A stretch of DNA of 64,000 nt from [Empedobacter] haloabium (GTDB taxonomy: Bacteria; Pseudomonadota; Gammaproteobacteria; Burkholderiales; Burkholderiaceae_D), in the NCBI GenBank assembly GCA_008011715.2, contig CP136508.1:2976001-3040000 (forward strand), in the 5' to 3' direction. The notes beneath the pieces are model-generated. The model was not told where the DNA came from. It searched no databases and was given only the letters and a program-made list of their open reading frames with translations. The position numbers were made by a program, and so were the translations under genes. Position 1 is the first letter of the stretch, and every line of letters starts with the position of its first letter. Shown one piece after another: positions 17,080 through 26,110 of this stretch.

Positions 17080-18498
17080 TCATTGTTCCAGTACCCACGT
17101 GTCCTTGGTGCCGCCGCCCTGCGACGAGTTCACCACCAGCGAGCCTTCGCGCAGCGCCACCCGGGTCAGGCCGCCCGGCACCATCGAGATCGTCTTGCCG
17201 GACAGGACGAACGGGCGCAGGTCGATATGGCGCGGCGCCACGCCGTTCTCCACGAACGTAGGGCAGTTCGACAGGGCCAGGGTGGGCTGGGCGATGTAGA
17301 CGTCCGGCCGCGCCAGCAGGCGGGCGCGGAAGTCCTCGACCTCCTGCTTCGATGCGGCGGGCCCGACCAGCATGCCGTAGCCGCCGGCGCCGTGCACCTC
17401 CTTGACGACCAGCTGCGCCAGGTTGGCCAGCGTGTAGTCCAGCTCGTTCCGATGGCGGCACTGGTAGGTCGGCACGTTGTTCAGCACCGGCTCTTCGGAC
17501 AGGTAGAAGCGGATGATCGCAGGCACGTAAGGGTAGATCGACTTGTCGTCCGCCACGCCGGTGCCGATGGCATTGGCCAGGGTGACGCGGCCGGCCCGGT
17601 ACACCGACAGCAGGCCCGGCACACCGAGCGCGGAGTCGGCGCGGAACGCCAGCGGGTCGAGGAAATCGTCGTCCAGCCGGCGGTAGATCACGTCGACCCG
17701 GCGCGGACCGCGCGTGGTGCGCATCCACACCGCATTGTTGTTGACGAACAGGTCCTTGCCCTCGACCAGCTCGACCCCCATCTGCTGGGCCAGGAACGCA
17801 TGCTCGAAGTAGGCCGAGTTGTACATGCCCGGCGTCATCACGACGACGGTCGGGTCGATCACGCCGACCGGCGCCACCGAGCGCAGGTTGTCCAGCAGCA
17901 GGTCGGGATAATGTTCCACCGGCGCCACCTTGTGGCTGGCGAACAGTTCCGGGTACAGCCGCATCATCATCTTGCGGTCTTCCAGCATGTACGACACGCC
18001 GGACGGCACTCTCAGGTTGTCCTCCAGGACATAGAATTCGCCCGCGCCGGCGCGCACGATGTCGATGCCGGCGATGTGCGCGTAGATGTCCGACGCCACC
18101 CGGATGCCCTGCATTTCGGGACGATACTGGGCGTTGCGGTAGATCTGCTCGGCCGGCACCACGCCGGCACGGATGATGTGCTGCTCGTGGTAGATGTCGT
18201 CGATGAACATGTTCAGCGCGCGCACGCGCTGCTCCAGGCCGCGCTGCAGCAAGGCCCACTCGTGCGCCGGAATAATGCGCGGGATCATGTCGAACGGGAT
18301 CAGCCGCTCGGTGCCGGCATTGTCGCCATAGACGGCGAACGTGATGCCGACGCGGCGGAACGCCAGGTCGGCCTCGGCGCGCTTGCGCTCGATCGCATCG
18401 TGCGTCTGCTGCGCGAGCCACTCGGCGAACGCACGGTAGTGGGGCCGGACGGCGCCGTCCGCCATCATCTCGTTGTAGAAATCTGGACTGGGTTGCAC
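17080..18498 (-). CDS. Circularly permuted ATP-grasp protein (Anbu operon)
   Basis: A 472-aa protein of the circularly permuted ATP-grasp type 2 family: 'SYMLEDRKMMMRLYPELF', 'GVIDPTVVVMTPGMYNSAYFEH', 'LANAIGTGVADDKSIYPYVP' and 'VVKEVHGAGGYGMLVG' are family landmarks for ATP binding and amide-bond formation. The GTG at 18498 has a perfect AAGGAG six bases ahead; an in-frame ATG at 18519 lacks such a site. It heads the minus-strand operon running through alpha-E, transglutaminase, Anbu and the two-component genes. The predicted role is a peptide ligase for an unknown product. Confidence 0.87.
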   Translation of the reverse strand: MQPSPDFYNEMMADGAVRPHYRAFAEWLAQQTHDAIERKRAEADLAFRRVGITFAVYGDNAGTERLIPFDMIPRIIPAHEWALLQRGLEQRVRALNMFIDDIYHEQHIIRAGVVPAEQIYRNAQYRPEMQGIRVASDIYAHIAGIDIVRAGAGEFYVLEDNLRVPSGVSYMLEDRKMMMRLYPELFASHKVAPVEHYPDLLLDNLRSVAPVGVIDPTVVVMTPGMYNSAYFEHAFLAQQMGVELVEGKDLFVNNNAVWMRTTRGPRRVDVIYRRLDDDFLDPLAFRADSALGVPGLLSVYRAGRVTLANAIGTGVADDKSIYPYVPAIIRFYLSEEPVLNNVPTYQCRHRNELDYTLANLAQLVVKEVHGAGGYGMLVGPAASKQEVEDFRARLLARPDVYIAQPTLALSNCPTFVENGVAPRHIDLRPFVLSGKTISMVPGGLTRVALREGSLVVNSSQGGGTKDTWVLEQ

Positions 18499-18699
18499 TG
18501 ATGCTCCTTGTTGAATCATGTCATTATGCAAACAATATGCCAGCCACGTCGCACTGTTGAGCAGAGGCGACAGCGAACAATTCTGCATAGCAATATTTCT
18601 TTACTTCGACCGTGAATGCATGCATCATGGCAACGCTGACCCAATCAACGTCCGGCAAACCGCGTATTTGACTACCACCGTTTCCGTCCAGGGTCCTTC

Positions 18700-19236
18700 A
18701 TGCCATTTTCCCCATCGCTGCCATTGCCGAGCGCCGCGTCGCCCCCCGACGCGGCACTGGCCGGCACGCGCCATATCTGGGCCGGCGAATTCGAGGTGGG
18801 CTGCGGCGACACGGTGCTGACGGCACTGCTCGGTTCCTGTGTCGGCATCGGTATCCTGTGGCGCCGCAAGCGCCGCGCGGCGCTGGCGCACTGCCTGTTG
18901 GGCGAGGCGCCGGCGCACGAGGCGAATGCCGGCGCCCGCTACGTCAGCACGGCACTGCCCGCCATGCTGCGCGCGCTGGGCGCCCGGCCGGACGACTACA
19001 AGGAGCTGGAGGTCGTGGTGGCCGGCGGCGCCAGCCTGTTCGGCAAGGCGCAGTTGCCCGTCACGGTGGGCGACAAGAACATCGCCGCACTGGAACGGGG
19101 CGTGCAGGCACTGGGCCTGCGCGTGGTGCACCAGCGCCTGGGCGGCCGGCAGGGCTGCCGCATCACCTTGCGCTGCCGCGACCTGACCTTTTATATCCAC
19201 GACGTGGGCAACAAGGCCGCGCCAGGGCGGCGCTGA
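18700..19236 (+). CDS. cheD: Chemoreceptor glutamine deamidase CheD
   Basis: A 178-aa CheD: 'IWAGEFEVGCGDTVLTALLGSCVG' holds the catalytic Cys (C47), and H64 in ALAHCLLGE is the second catalytic residue. 'YKELEVVVAGGASLFG' and 'LGGRQGCRITLRCRDLTFYI' complete the fold. CheD deamidates Gln to Glu (and removes methyl groups) on chemoreceptors and interacts with CheC/CheY in some bacteria. Unusually, no other chemotaxis gene is visible nearby, so it acts on receptors encoded elsewhere. It has an ~20-residue N-terminal extension rich in Pro/Ser. Confidence 0.88.
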   Translation: MPFSPSLPLPSAASPPDAALAGTRHIWAGEFEVGCGDTVLTALLGSCVGIGILWRRKRRAALAHCLLGEAPAHEANAGARYVSTALPAMLRALGARPDDYKELEVVVAGGASLFGKAQLPVTVGDKNIAALERGVQALGLRVVHQRLGGRQGCRITLRCRDLTFYIHDVGNKAAPGRR

Positions 19237-19296
19237 CCTTCCCGGCACCGCGCGCCGCCGGCTGGTACGATGGCGTTTTCGGACAAGGGAGCAAGC

Positions 19297-20022
19297 ATGA
19301 TCAAAGCCATTGTGACGGGACACAGCCGCGGCCTGGGCGCGGGGATCGCCGCCGCGCTGCTGCGGCGTGGCGCCGCCGTGCTGGGCGTCGCGCGCGGCGC
19401 CAATGGGGCGCTGGCGGCACAGGGCGTGCAGGAAGTGGCGCTGGACCTGGCCGACGCGCGCGCCGTGACTGCCTGGCTCGATACTGGCGCGCTGACCCGC
19501 TTCCTGGGCGATGCCGAGCTGGCGATCCTGGTCAACAATGCGGGTGTCGTCACGCCGGTGGGGCCGCCCGGACGACAGGGCGCGGCGGCGCTGGCCCAGG
19601 CGGTCGCCATCAACGTCACGGCCGCGCTGCAGCTGGCCGACGCCTTTGTCGCCGCCACCGAGGCCTGCGCCGACCGGCGCATCGCCCATGTTTCCAGCGG
19701 CGCCGGGCGCAACCCGTATGCGGGCTGGAGCGCCTACTGCGCCACCAAGGCGGCGCTGGACATGCATGCGCAGGCCGTGGCCCAGGACCGCATCGCCGGC
19801 CTGCGCATCGCCAGCGTGGCGCCCGGCGTCATCGACACGGCCATGCAGGCGCACATTCGCGGTGTGGAACAGCGCGATTTCCCGGCGCTGGCACGTTTCG
19901 TTGCCCTGCAGCGGGAGGGCGGGCTGGCCGGGGCGGACGAGACCGGGGCGCGGCTGGTCGATTATCTGCTGCGCGCCGGGTTCGGCGACGTGCCGGTCAG
20001 CGACTTGCGCGACCTGGGGTGA
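19297..20022 (+). CDS. Short-chain dehydrogenase/reductase
   Basis: A 241-aa classical SDR. The cofactor motif is TGHSRGLGAGIA near the N-terminus, the NNAG motif is 'VNNAGVV', and the catalytic residues are Ser in HVSSGAG and Tyr-x3-Lys in AYCATKAALD. The ATG at 19297 follows GGGAGC; an in-frame ATG at 19270 would only add a non-conserved nonapeptide. NADP(H)-dependent reduction of a carbonyl is expected; the substrate is unknown. It is 60 bp downstream of cheD, possibly co-transcribed by chance. Confidence 0.82.
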   Translation: MIKAIVTGHSRGLGAGIAAALLRRGAAVLGVARGANGALAAQGVQEVALDLADARAVTAWLDTGALTRFLGDAELAILVNNAGVVTPVGPPGRQGAAALAQAVAINVTAALQLADAFVAATEACADRRIAHVSSGAGRNPYAGWSAYCATKAALDMHAQAVAQDRIAGLRIASVAPGVIDTAMQAHIRGVEQRDFPALARFVALQREGGLAGADETGARLVDYLLRAGFGDVPVSDLRDLG

Positions 20023-20047
20023 CCAGGCCGCGCCGAGCGCAATGAGC

Positions 20048-21115
20048 CTATCGGCCTTCGGCGGTCGTCTTCAGGCCCAGGTACGTCCCGGCACTGATCC
20101 CCATCAATCCCAGTAAAGTCACGTCGAAATCCGGCATCGCCAGGTCGCGATAGACCTGCTGGATGAACACGATCCCCAACACCAGCGTCCAGGACGCCAT
20201 CTGGAAGCGGTGGAAGCTGACGCCGTAGTGGTCGCTGAGGATGTCCGCCAGCCAGCCGCGGCTGGCCATCGCCTCGCGCCGCTCCGTGCCGCCGGGCGGC
20301 TGGTCGATCAGCGACGAGCCGATCACCGTGCCCGCGCTGATGCCCATCAGGGCCAGCACCGTGGGCGTGATCGTCGTCGCGTAATCCCCGGTGATCATGC
20401 CGATGAACAGGTAGGCCGCCAGCACCAGGCCGAACCACACCGCCCCCTGCGTGCGCGCCAGGCTGTACGGCTTGCGCCGGCCGGGCCCTGGCGCCGGGCC
20501 GGGATCGCGCAGCACGTCGCTGCGCCGCGCCAGCACGATGAACGCCACGGCCAGCACCGAAAACAGGCTGGTCCACAAGCCGAACCAGCCCATCGGGATG
20601 ACGCGCAGCGCGAGCGTCTGTTGCGACGCGACCGGATATTCGTCCTCGATGCCGACACTGACGGCCAGCTGGCGCGGCCGGAATTGCGGCTTGCCCAGCA
20701 GGTGCGTCCACACGTCGCGCGAGGTCTCGCTGCGGTTCAGCACGAAATTGAGCGTGTTGGCGACCGGGTTGCTGGGCGGGTAAGGGCGGATGTCGACCAG
20801 CGGCCGGCCATCCAGGAACAGCACGATCTTTTTCTGGCGCGGCGAGCACTGTTCGCGCGCCAGCAGCACGGCCAGGTCGTTGACGGTGACGACGATGCCG
20901 TCGCGCAGCGACACTTCCGCCAGCGGCGCCCCGCCGCGGTACGGCACGAAGGCGTGCACGCCGGTAACCACGACGGCGGCGTACTGCGCCGGCGTGGGAC
21001 AGTTGGCCGCGGGCACCGCGCTGGCACCGGTGGCGGGCGCGGCAGGTGTCGATTGGGCGACGGCATGGGCCCAGGCCAGGGCGAACAGGGCGGCGGCCAG
21101 CCGGCGCCAGGGCAT
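20048..21115 (-). CDS. Multi-pass membrane protein coupled to pentapeptide protein
   Basis: A 355-aa protein with a signal peptide (AALFALAWAHAVAQS), a periplasmic domain of about 150 residues, and then hydrophobic segments near residues 180-200, 235-255, 265-285 and 310-350. The two last segments contain a repeated 'LLGLMGISAGTYLG'/'LALMGISAGTVIG' motif, suggesting internal duplication. The family is not recognised. Its ATG overlaps the stop of the pentapeptide-repeat gene (TGATG), so the two proteins are translationally coupled and probably work together in the envelope. Confidence 0.65.
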   Translation of the reverse strand: MPWRRLAAALFALAWAHAVAQSTPAAPATGASAVPAANCPTPAQYAAVVVTGVHAFVPYRGGAPLAEVSLRDGIVVTVNDLAVLLAREQCSPRQKKIVLFLDGRPLVDIRPYPPSNPVANTLNFVLNRSETSRDVWTHLLGKPQFRPRQLAVSVGIEDEYPVASQQTLALRVIPMGWFGLWTSLFSVLAVAFIVLARRSDVLRDPGPAPGPGRRKPYSLARTQGAVWFGLVLAAYLFIGMITGDYATTITPTVLALMGISAGTVIGSSLIDQPPGGTERREAMASRGWLADILSDHYGVSFHRFQMASWTLVLGIVFIQQVYRDLAMPDFDVTLLGLMGISAGTYLGLKTTAEGR

Positions 21116-21945
21116 CAGGCGCGCCCCCGCACGACGATCAGCCGGGGCGGCCCGTCCGCCGCCCGGGGCGGGCGTGGCGCCCGCGGCGACAACCCGGGCA
21201 CGTCGCAGCCGGGCGCGCACAGCGTGTCGGCACGGGCATCGCGCAGTGTGCTGCCGCCGGCCAGCGTGACGGCGCGCCAGCGCGCATGCTCCCACGTGCT
21301 GCCCGCCAGCTCGGTGCCGTCCAGCGCGCAGTCCGTCAGCTGGGCCTGGCGCAGGTCGGCGCCGCGCAGGCTGCCCCCGATCACGCTGACGTTGCGCCAG
21401 CGGGCGCCGCGCCAGCGGCTGTGCTCGGCACTGGCGTCGCGCAGCGTCATGCCGGCGGCGTGACTGCGGTCCAGCACGGCGCGGGTCAGGTCGAGGCCGC
21501 TGGCGGCCAGGCCGGACAGGTCGGCGTCGCTCAGGTCGGCGCCCGGCCAGCTGGCCCCGTCCGCGCGCGCCCGTACCAGGCTGGCGCCGGCGAGACGGCA
21601 GCAGGCGGCCTGGCTGCCGTCCAGGCAGGCGCCGTCCAGGCGCGCGCCGCTGCAGTCGGCAGCGCTCAGCAAGGCGTCGCGCAAGCGGGCGCCGGACAGG
21701 TCGGCACCGCGCAGGCTGGCATCGGTCAGGTCGCTGCCCGTCAGGTCGGCATTGCGCAGGTCGGCGCCGTCCAGCACCACGCCGCGCAGGTCGCGGTGGG
21801 CGAGGTCGTGGCCGGCCAGCCCGCCCGGCGCCTGCGCCCAGGCTTGCACCTGGCGGGCGAATGGCGTGACGGCGCTGACAGGGGAGGTCGGCGGCCGCGG
21901 CGGGCCGCCGTGGCGGTGGGAAGTGAAATGCCTGGAAGCGTTCAT
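21115..21945 (-). CDS. Pentapeptide-repeat protein
   Basis: A 276-aa protein; residues about 45-250 consist of pentapeptide repeats of the A(D/N)LxxA type ('LDGADLRNADLTGSDLTDAS', 'LRGADLSGARLRDALL', and so on), which should fold into a right-handed quadrilateral beta-helix. No other domain is present; the C-terminus is Pro/Arg-rich. The stop overlaps the start of the downstream membrane protein by one base (TGATG). Pentapeptide proteins include DNA-mimic gyrase protectors and effectors; the function here is unknown. Confidence 0.8.
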   Translation of the reverse strand: MNASRHFTSHRHGGPPRPPTSPVSAVTPFARQVQAWAQAPGGLAGHDLAHRDLRGVVLDGADLRNADLTGSDLTDASLRGADLSGARLRDALLSAADCSGARLDGACLDGSQAACCRLAGASLVRARADGASWPGADLSDADLSGLAASGLDLTRAVLDRSHAAGMTLRDASAEHSRWRGARWRNVSVIGGSLRGADLRQAQLTDCALDGTELAGSTWEHARWRAVTLAGGSTLRDARADTLCAPGCDVPGLSPRAPRPPRAADGPPRLIVVRGRA

Positions 21946-22061
21946 GACCGGCCTCGCGAAGTCGGGCGGATGCCCTGCAGGCAGATTATGACTCGCTTGT
22001 TAAGGCCGGTTAAGGGGGCACGGATGAAAACACCACATCCCTTGATCGCGCACAAGGACAG

Positions 22062-22076
22062 CCGGGCGGCGCCCGG
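22062..22076. terminator. GC hairpin downstream of TonB receptor gene
   Basis: CCGGGC GGC GCCCGG forms a six-pair stem with a 3-base loop, 25 bp after the stop of the TonB-dependent receptor gene (transcribed on the minus strand). There is no clear T-tract, so termination is only suggested by position. Confidence 0.35.
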
Positions 22077-22101
22077 TGTAGCGGCAGGCAGCTTGCAAGG
22101 G

Positions 22102-24240
22102 TCAGAACGTGCGCGTCACGCTGGCCGAGAACGTGCGACCGCGCCCGGCAAAGTAGGACGTCGCCTCCTTGTAGTTGGCCGATTGCGGGTAGTAACCGAC
22201 GTACTGGCGGTCCGTCAGGTTCTCCACCGCCAGGCCGAACTTGCCGTAGCGGGTGTCGAACGTGGCGGCCAGGTCGGCCAGCGTATAGCCCCGGAAATGT
22301 TCCTCCAGATTGGCCGTGCCCACCACGCGGCCGATATTGATGTCGCGGTCTTCCAGGCGGGTGGCCTGCAGGCGCAGCTGGGTGCCGGCCAGCGGCTGCC
22401 AGTTGGCGCCCAGCACCAGCTTGTCCGGCGCCTGCGAGCGGGCGCCCAGGGCCAGGTCCATCGGCGCGCCGGCCGTGGCGGCGGTCTTGCCCATCGTCTT
22501 GGCATAGCTGCCGAACGCGGACACGGTCTTGCTGGCGCGCAGCTCGCCCGCCACTTCCCAGCCGCGCACGGTGGTCGGCACCCGGTCCAGCACGCCGATG
22601 CCTTGCGCGTTGATGCGCAGTACGGTGCCCAGCTTGGAACGGGAATCGTACATCGACGCGCCCACATGACCCAGGGCGCCGCGCCAGTTGACGCCCACCT
22701 CGTTGTTGCGCGTGACGACGGGCTCCAGGTTGAACAACTGGGCCACGGACTGGTTCGGGCGGTTCACGCCGCGCAGCACCAGGCCGACGTCCGGCAGGCC
22801 AAAGCCTTCGGCGCTGGAGGCAAAGGCCGACCACTGCGGCGCGAAGCGCCACACCGCGCCCAGGTTTTTCACGCTTTTCGAGAACGAGCGCTCACCGCCC
22901 TGGACGAGACGGTTGCCGTACGACGCCAGCGTCGTGTAGGTGGCCACGCGCAGGTCGGCCGATTCGTGCCGCAGGCCACCGCGCACGGTGACGGGCCCGA
23001 ACTCGTACTCCAGCTGCAGGAACGGGGCGGTGGACTTGAAGTCCAGCGTGGGCACCCAGGTGCGGCCGGTGCCGGCCAGCTGCTGGCGGCTGCGGTCGCG
23101 CAGGAAGTCCACGCCGGCGGTCGCTTCCAGGCCACGCAGCAGCAGGTCGGGGCGCACATAGGTCAGCTTGGCGCCGTGCTTGTCCGCCACGATTTCCGAC
23201 TGGTCGTAGAAGGTGCCGATGGGCGCATAGCGGATGTCCTGGAAGGTGGCCGTGTTGGTGGCACCGTACAGCGACGAGAAATCCTGGCTGAACAGCTGGG
23301 CGCTCAGCGCGCCGCCGAACAGGTCGGCATGGCGGTAGTCCAGGCTTGCCGTCTTGACGTCGTTGCGCGCGGGCATGCCCGGCGGCGTGCCCTCGGTGGA
23401 ACTGGTCGGGATGCCTTGCGCGAACACGGCCGGCACGTTGCGGTAGTCGCCGTCGCCTTCGAACTTGAAGCGGTTGACGGTCAGCTGCAGGCGCTGGTCG
23501 CCGAAATTGCGGCCCAGCTTGACGAAGAAGTCGCCGCCGGCGGCGTCCATCGTGTCGCCTTGCACGACGTCGATGCCCAGCAGGCGGCCACGGCCGTCGT
23601 AACCCATGCCGCGCCGCTGCACGCTGCCATGGGCCAGCAGGTCGAACTCGCCCGATTTATGCGTGACGGTCAGGCCGGTCTTCCAGTCGACGTTGTCGTG
23701 GCGGAACTGCGACGCCACGCGGGCGTTGACGGTGACGCTGGTGCCGGGCGTCTTCGGCGTCTTGGTGATGTAGTTGACGATGCCGCCTGTCGCGCCCATG
23801 CCCTGGATGGCGGACGCGCCGTTGATGACCTCGATGCGCTCGATGATGGCCGTGTCGGCGAAGTAGCCCTCGCGCATGCCGGCGCGCAGCGGGTTCGACT
23901 GCGGTACGCCGTCCAGCAGGATCAGCGTGGTACGCCCACGCATCGACTCGCCGGCGGACGACATCTTCTGCCGGCTGGGCGCGTAGCCGGGGATGTACGT
24001 GGCCAGCGCGGCGGACGGATCGTCCGCCACCAGGTACTGCGTCTCCAGCTCGCGCTGGGAGATGACGGAGACGGCGCCGGGAATCTTGTCCACGGCCTTG
24101 GCGGTGCGGGTGGCGGTGACGATGACTTCCTTCATCTCGTCGGCGTCGTCGGGCGTGGCGGTCTGGGCCAGCACGGCGCCGTGCGCCATCAGCAGGCAGG
24201 CGGCGCCCACGGCGCGGACGAGGGGAAGGGGCTGGGTCAT
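22102..24240 (-). CDS. TonB-dependent siderophore receptor
   Basis: A 712-aa outer-membrane receptor. The signal peptide (VGAACLLMAHGAVLAQT) is followed by a TonB box-like EVIVTATRT. The plug domain (about residues 40-160) carries 'GAVSVISQRELETQY', 'TLILLDGVPQSNP' and 'IERIEVINGASAIQGMGATGGIVNYITK'. The remaining ~550 residues form the beta-barrel, ending in the C-terminal Phe (ASVTRTF). AAGGAG precedes the ATG. A near-perfect Fur box lies between this gene and the divergent PepSY gene, indicating iron repression. The ligand (probably a ferric siderophore) is not identified. Confidence 0.9.
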   Translation of the reverse strand: MTQPLPLVRAVGAACLLMAHGAVLAQTATPDDADEMKEVIVTATRTAKAVDKIPGAVSVISQRELETQYLVADDPSAALATYIPGYAPSRQKMSSAGESMRGRTTLILLDGVPQSNPLRAGMREGYFADTAIIERIEVINGASAIQGMGATGGIVNYITKTPKTPGTSVTVNARVASQFRHDNVDWKTGLTVTHKSGEFDLLAHGSVQRRGMGYDGRGRLLGIDVVQGDTMDAAGGDFFVKLGRNFGDQRLQLTVNRFKFEGDGDYRNVPAVFAQGIPTSSTEGTPPGMPARNDVKTASLDYRHADLFGGALSAQLFSQDFSSLYGATNTATFQDIRYAPIGTFYDQSEIVADKHGAKLTYVRPDLLLRGLEATAGVDFLRDRSRQQLAGTGRTWVPTLDFKSTAPFLQLEYEFGPVTVRGGLRHESADLRVATYTTLASYGNRLVQGGERSFSKSVKNLGAVWRFAPQWSAFASSAEGFGLPDVGLVLRGVNRPNQSVAQLFNLEPVVTRNNEVGVNWRGALGHVGASMYDSRSKLGTVLRINAQGIGVLDRVPTTVRGWEVAGELRASKTVSAFGSYAKTMGKTAATAGAPMDLALGARSQAPDKLVLGANWQPLAGTQLRLQATRLEDRDINIGRVVGTANLEEHFRGYTLADLAATFDTRYGKFGLAVENLTDRQYVGYYPQSANYKEATSYFAGRGRTFSASVTRTF

Positions 24241-24276
24241 CGGATTCTCCTTATGGATTGCAAAAAAGTAGCCACG

Positions 24277-24295
24277 AATGATAACTATTATCATT
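24277..24295. promoter_or_regulatory. Fur box between TonB receptor and PepSY genes
   Basis: AATGATAACTATTATCATT has perfect 8-base arms with a 3-base spacer and closely matches the 19-bp Fur consensus. It lies 37 bp from the receptor ATG and about 57 bp from the PepSY ATG and could repress both divergent promoters. Confidence 0.85.
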
Positions 24296-24351
24296 TACGT
24301 TTGCAATCATGTAGAATGCCTGCTTATTTCCTCGACAGGAACACCGTCCGC

Positions 24352-25572
24352 ATGGTCACCGGCCTCCCGCGCAAACTGCTGCGCAATATCCATCTCTATC
24401 TGTCGCTCGCCTTCGGCGTGCTGCTCGTGCTGGCCGGGCTGACGGGCGTCGGCCTGACCTGGATCGACGAGCTGGACGAGGCACTCAACCCGACCTTGCT
24501 GCAAGTGGCCGGCCGCACCGGCCCGATGGCCCCGCCCGGCGTCACGGCGGAACGGGTCGCCGGCCGTCTCGAGGCCGATCCGCGCTACGGCCGGCCCAGC
24601 GGACTGCAGCTGCCGCGCGCACCGGATGGGGTCGTGATCGCCTCCTACCGCATCGCCAAGCCGGACGGGGACGCGCTGGCCCTGCCGCGCATCCGCCAGG
24701 TCATGGTCGACCCCGTGACCCTGGTCGTGCTGGGCGAACGCAACTGGGGCGAGTTCGGCCTGACGCGACCGCTGCTGACGTCCACCTTGTTCCACCTGCA
24801 CCGCTACGTGTTTGCCGGCGAAATCGGCAAGGTCGTCATGGGCCTGGCCGGCCTGGCGCTGTTCCTGATCGGCGCGATCGGCGTTGCGCTGTGGTGGCCG
24901 AAGGCGACGCTGGGCGCGCTGGTGAAATCGTTCCGCATCCACGGCCACTGGAAGACGATGAAGTTCCAGTACAGCTTCCACCGCAGCGCCGGCATGATCA
25001 TGGCGCCCGTGCTGCTGATGCTGGGTTTTTCGGGGATGTATTTCAACCTGCCGGACTGGGTGCGGCCGGCCGTGGCCAGCGTCGCCACGTTGACGCCCAC
25101 GGAAAAGCTGCACAACTCCCCCGTGCGCGGCCCGCGTGGCGTGCCGATCGGGCCGGCGCAGGCGATCGCGGCGGCGCAGGCCTTCAACCCGGCCGGCCGC
25201 ATCGGCCGCGTCTCGCTGCCGGCCGACAAGAAAACGCCGTACGAGATCCGCATGCGCCAGCCGGGCGAGGTCCGGCAGGGCGACGGCAGCACCCGCATCA
25301 CCGTCGACGCCTATACCGGCCAGCTGCTGCGCGTGCGCGATCCGCTCAACGCGCCGGCCGGCGACACGTTCCTGAACTGGCAGTTCCCGCTGCATACGGG
25401 CGAGGCGTTCGGCCTGGCCGGCCGCGTGGTGATCACGCTGGCCGGTTTCGCGCCGCTGGCCTTCATGGTGACGGGACTGGTGCTGTGGCTGGGCCGGCGC
25501 AAGAAGCCGGCGCGCGCGGTGCAGCCGGCGCGCCCGGCGCGACTGCACCCGGCCGGTGGCCTCGGCCGCTGA
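24352..25572 (+). CDS. PepSY-domain inner-membrane protein (siderophore-reductase-like)
   Basis: A 406-aa PepSY-TM protein: TM1 (RKLLRNIHLYLSLAFGVLLVLAG) with its conserved His, a PepSY domain, TM2-3 near residues 165-185 and 215-235 ('FSFHRSAGM'-like segment FQYSFHRSAGMIMAPVLL), a second periplasmic PepSY region and a last TM around 360-385. Such proteins accompany siderophore receptors and probably reduce or process ferric complexes. The ATG at 24352 is chosen because AGGA lies upstream; an in-frame ATG at 24316 has no ribosome site. It is divergent from the TonB receptor and shares its Fur box. Confidence 0.82.
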   Translation: MVTGLPRKLLRNIHLYLSLAFGVLLVLAGLTGVGLTWIDELDEALNPTLLQVAGRTGPMAPPGVTAERVAGRLEADPRYGRPSGLQLPRAPDGVVIASYRIAKPDGDALALPRIRQVMVDPVTLVVLGERNWGEFGLTRPLLTSTLFHLHRYVFAGEIGKVVMGLAGLALFLIGAIGVALWWPKATLGALVKSFRIHGHWKTMKFQYSFHRSAGMIMAPVLLMLGFSGMYFNLPDWVRPAVASVATLTPTEKLHNSPVRGPRGVPIGPAQAIAAAQAFNPAGRIGRVSLPADKKTPYEIRMRQPGEVRQGDGSTRITVDAYTGQLLRVRDPLNAPAGDTFLNWQFPLHTGEAFGLAGRVVITLAGFAPLAFMVTGLVLWLGRRKKPARAVQPARPARLHPAGGLGR

Positions 25573-25588
25573 CCTCGGCCGCTGACCC

Positions 25589-26110
25589 TCAGCGCACCCG
25601 CGCCGCGCCGGCGGCCAGCAGGGCCGCGCGCCGCTGCGGGCGGCGCAGCGCCATGCGCCGCGGCGGCAGCCCGGCGCCGACGGCGGCCCAACCCAGCCCG
25701 GCCGGCACCATCAGTGCGGTAAACCAGCCATAGGCCGCCAACACCTGCGGTGCCGGCGTACCCAGTACCGGAAACACGAACACGGCGCAGCAGATCGCCA
25801 CCGGGTCAACCAGCGCGGCGGGAAACAACGACCACATCCGCGGATTCGGTTCCTGCCGTTCGCGCGCCAGCAGGCGCCACAGCAGGTAGGCGGCGGCGCC
25901 CAGCTGCGCGGCCGGGCGTGCCGCCGTCCCGGCCAGCGCCAGCAGGCCCGATACCGTGCACCACGTGCCGATCGCCAGGCAGCAGGCCAGCCAGCCAGCC
26001 GCCAACAGCGGCAGCGTGCGCACGAGGCCGGCGCCGGCGCCGGAACGGCGCAGCAGCCGGTTGACCCCGACCGGCGCCAGCAGCAGTAGCAGCAGCAGCG
26101 CGGGGCTCAT
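25589..26110 (-). CDS. Hydrophobic membrane protein, possibly LysE-like
   Basis: A 173-aa protein with about five hydrophobic helices: an N-terminal stretch of Leu, then segments near residues 30-60, 65-85, 95-115 and 120-145. The order 'PVGVNRLLRR', 'LACCLAIGTWCTVSGLLALAG', 'LGAAAYLLWRLL', 'LVDPVAICCAVFVFPVLG' is reminiscent of LysE-type exporters, but the identity is weak. Convergent with the PepSY gene (gap 16 bp). Its ATG overlaps the stop of an upstream open frame (ATGA). The C-terminus is Arg/Ala-rich. Confidence 0.5.
   Translation of the reverse strand: MSPALLLLLLLAPVGVNRLLRRSGAGAGLVRTLPLLAAGWLACCLAIGTWCTVSGLLALAGTAARPAAQLGAAAYLLWRLLARERQEPNPRMWSLFPAALVDPVAICCAVFVFPVLGTPAPQVLAAYGWFTALMVPAGLGWAAVGAGLPPRRMALRRPQRRAALLAAGAARVR

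Noticed and set aside
21046..24351. Extension of the PepSY frame over 3 kb upstream
   Set aside because: The extension is antisense to the TonB receptor and pentapeptide genes; the PepSY protein starts at 24352.
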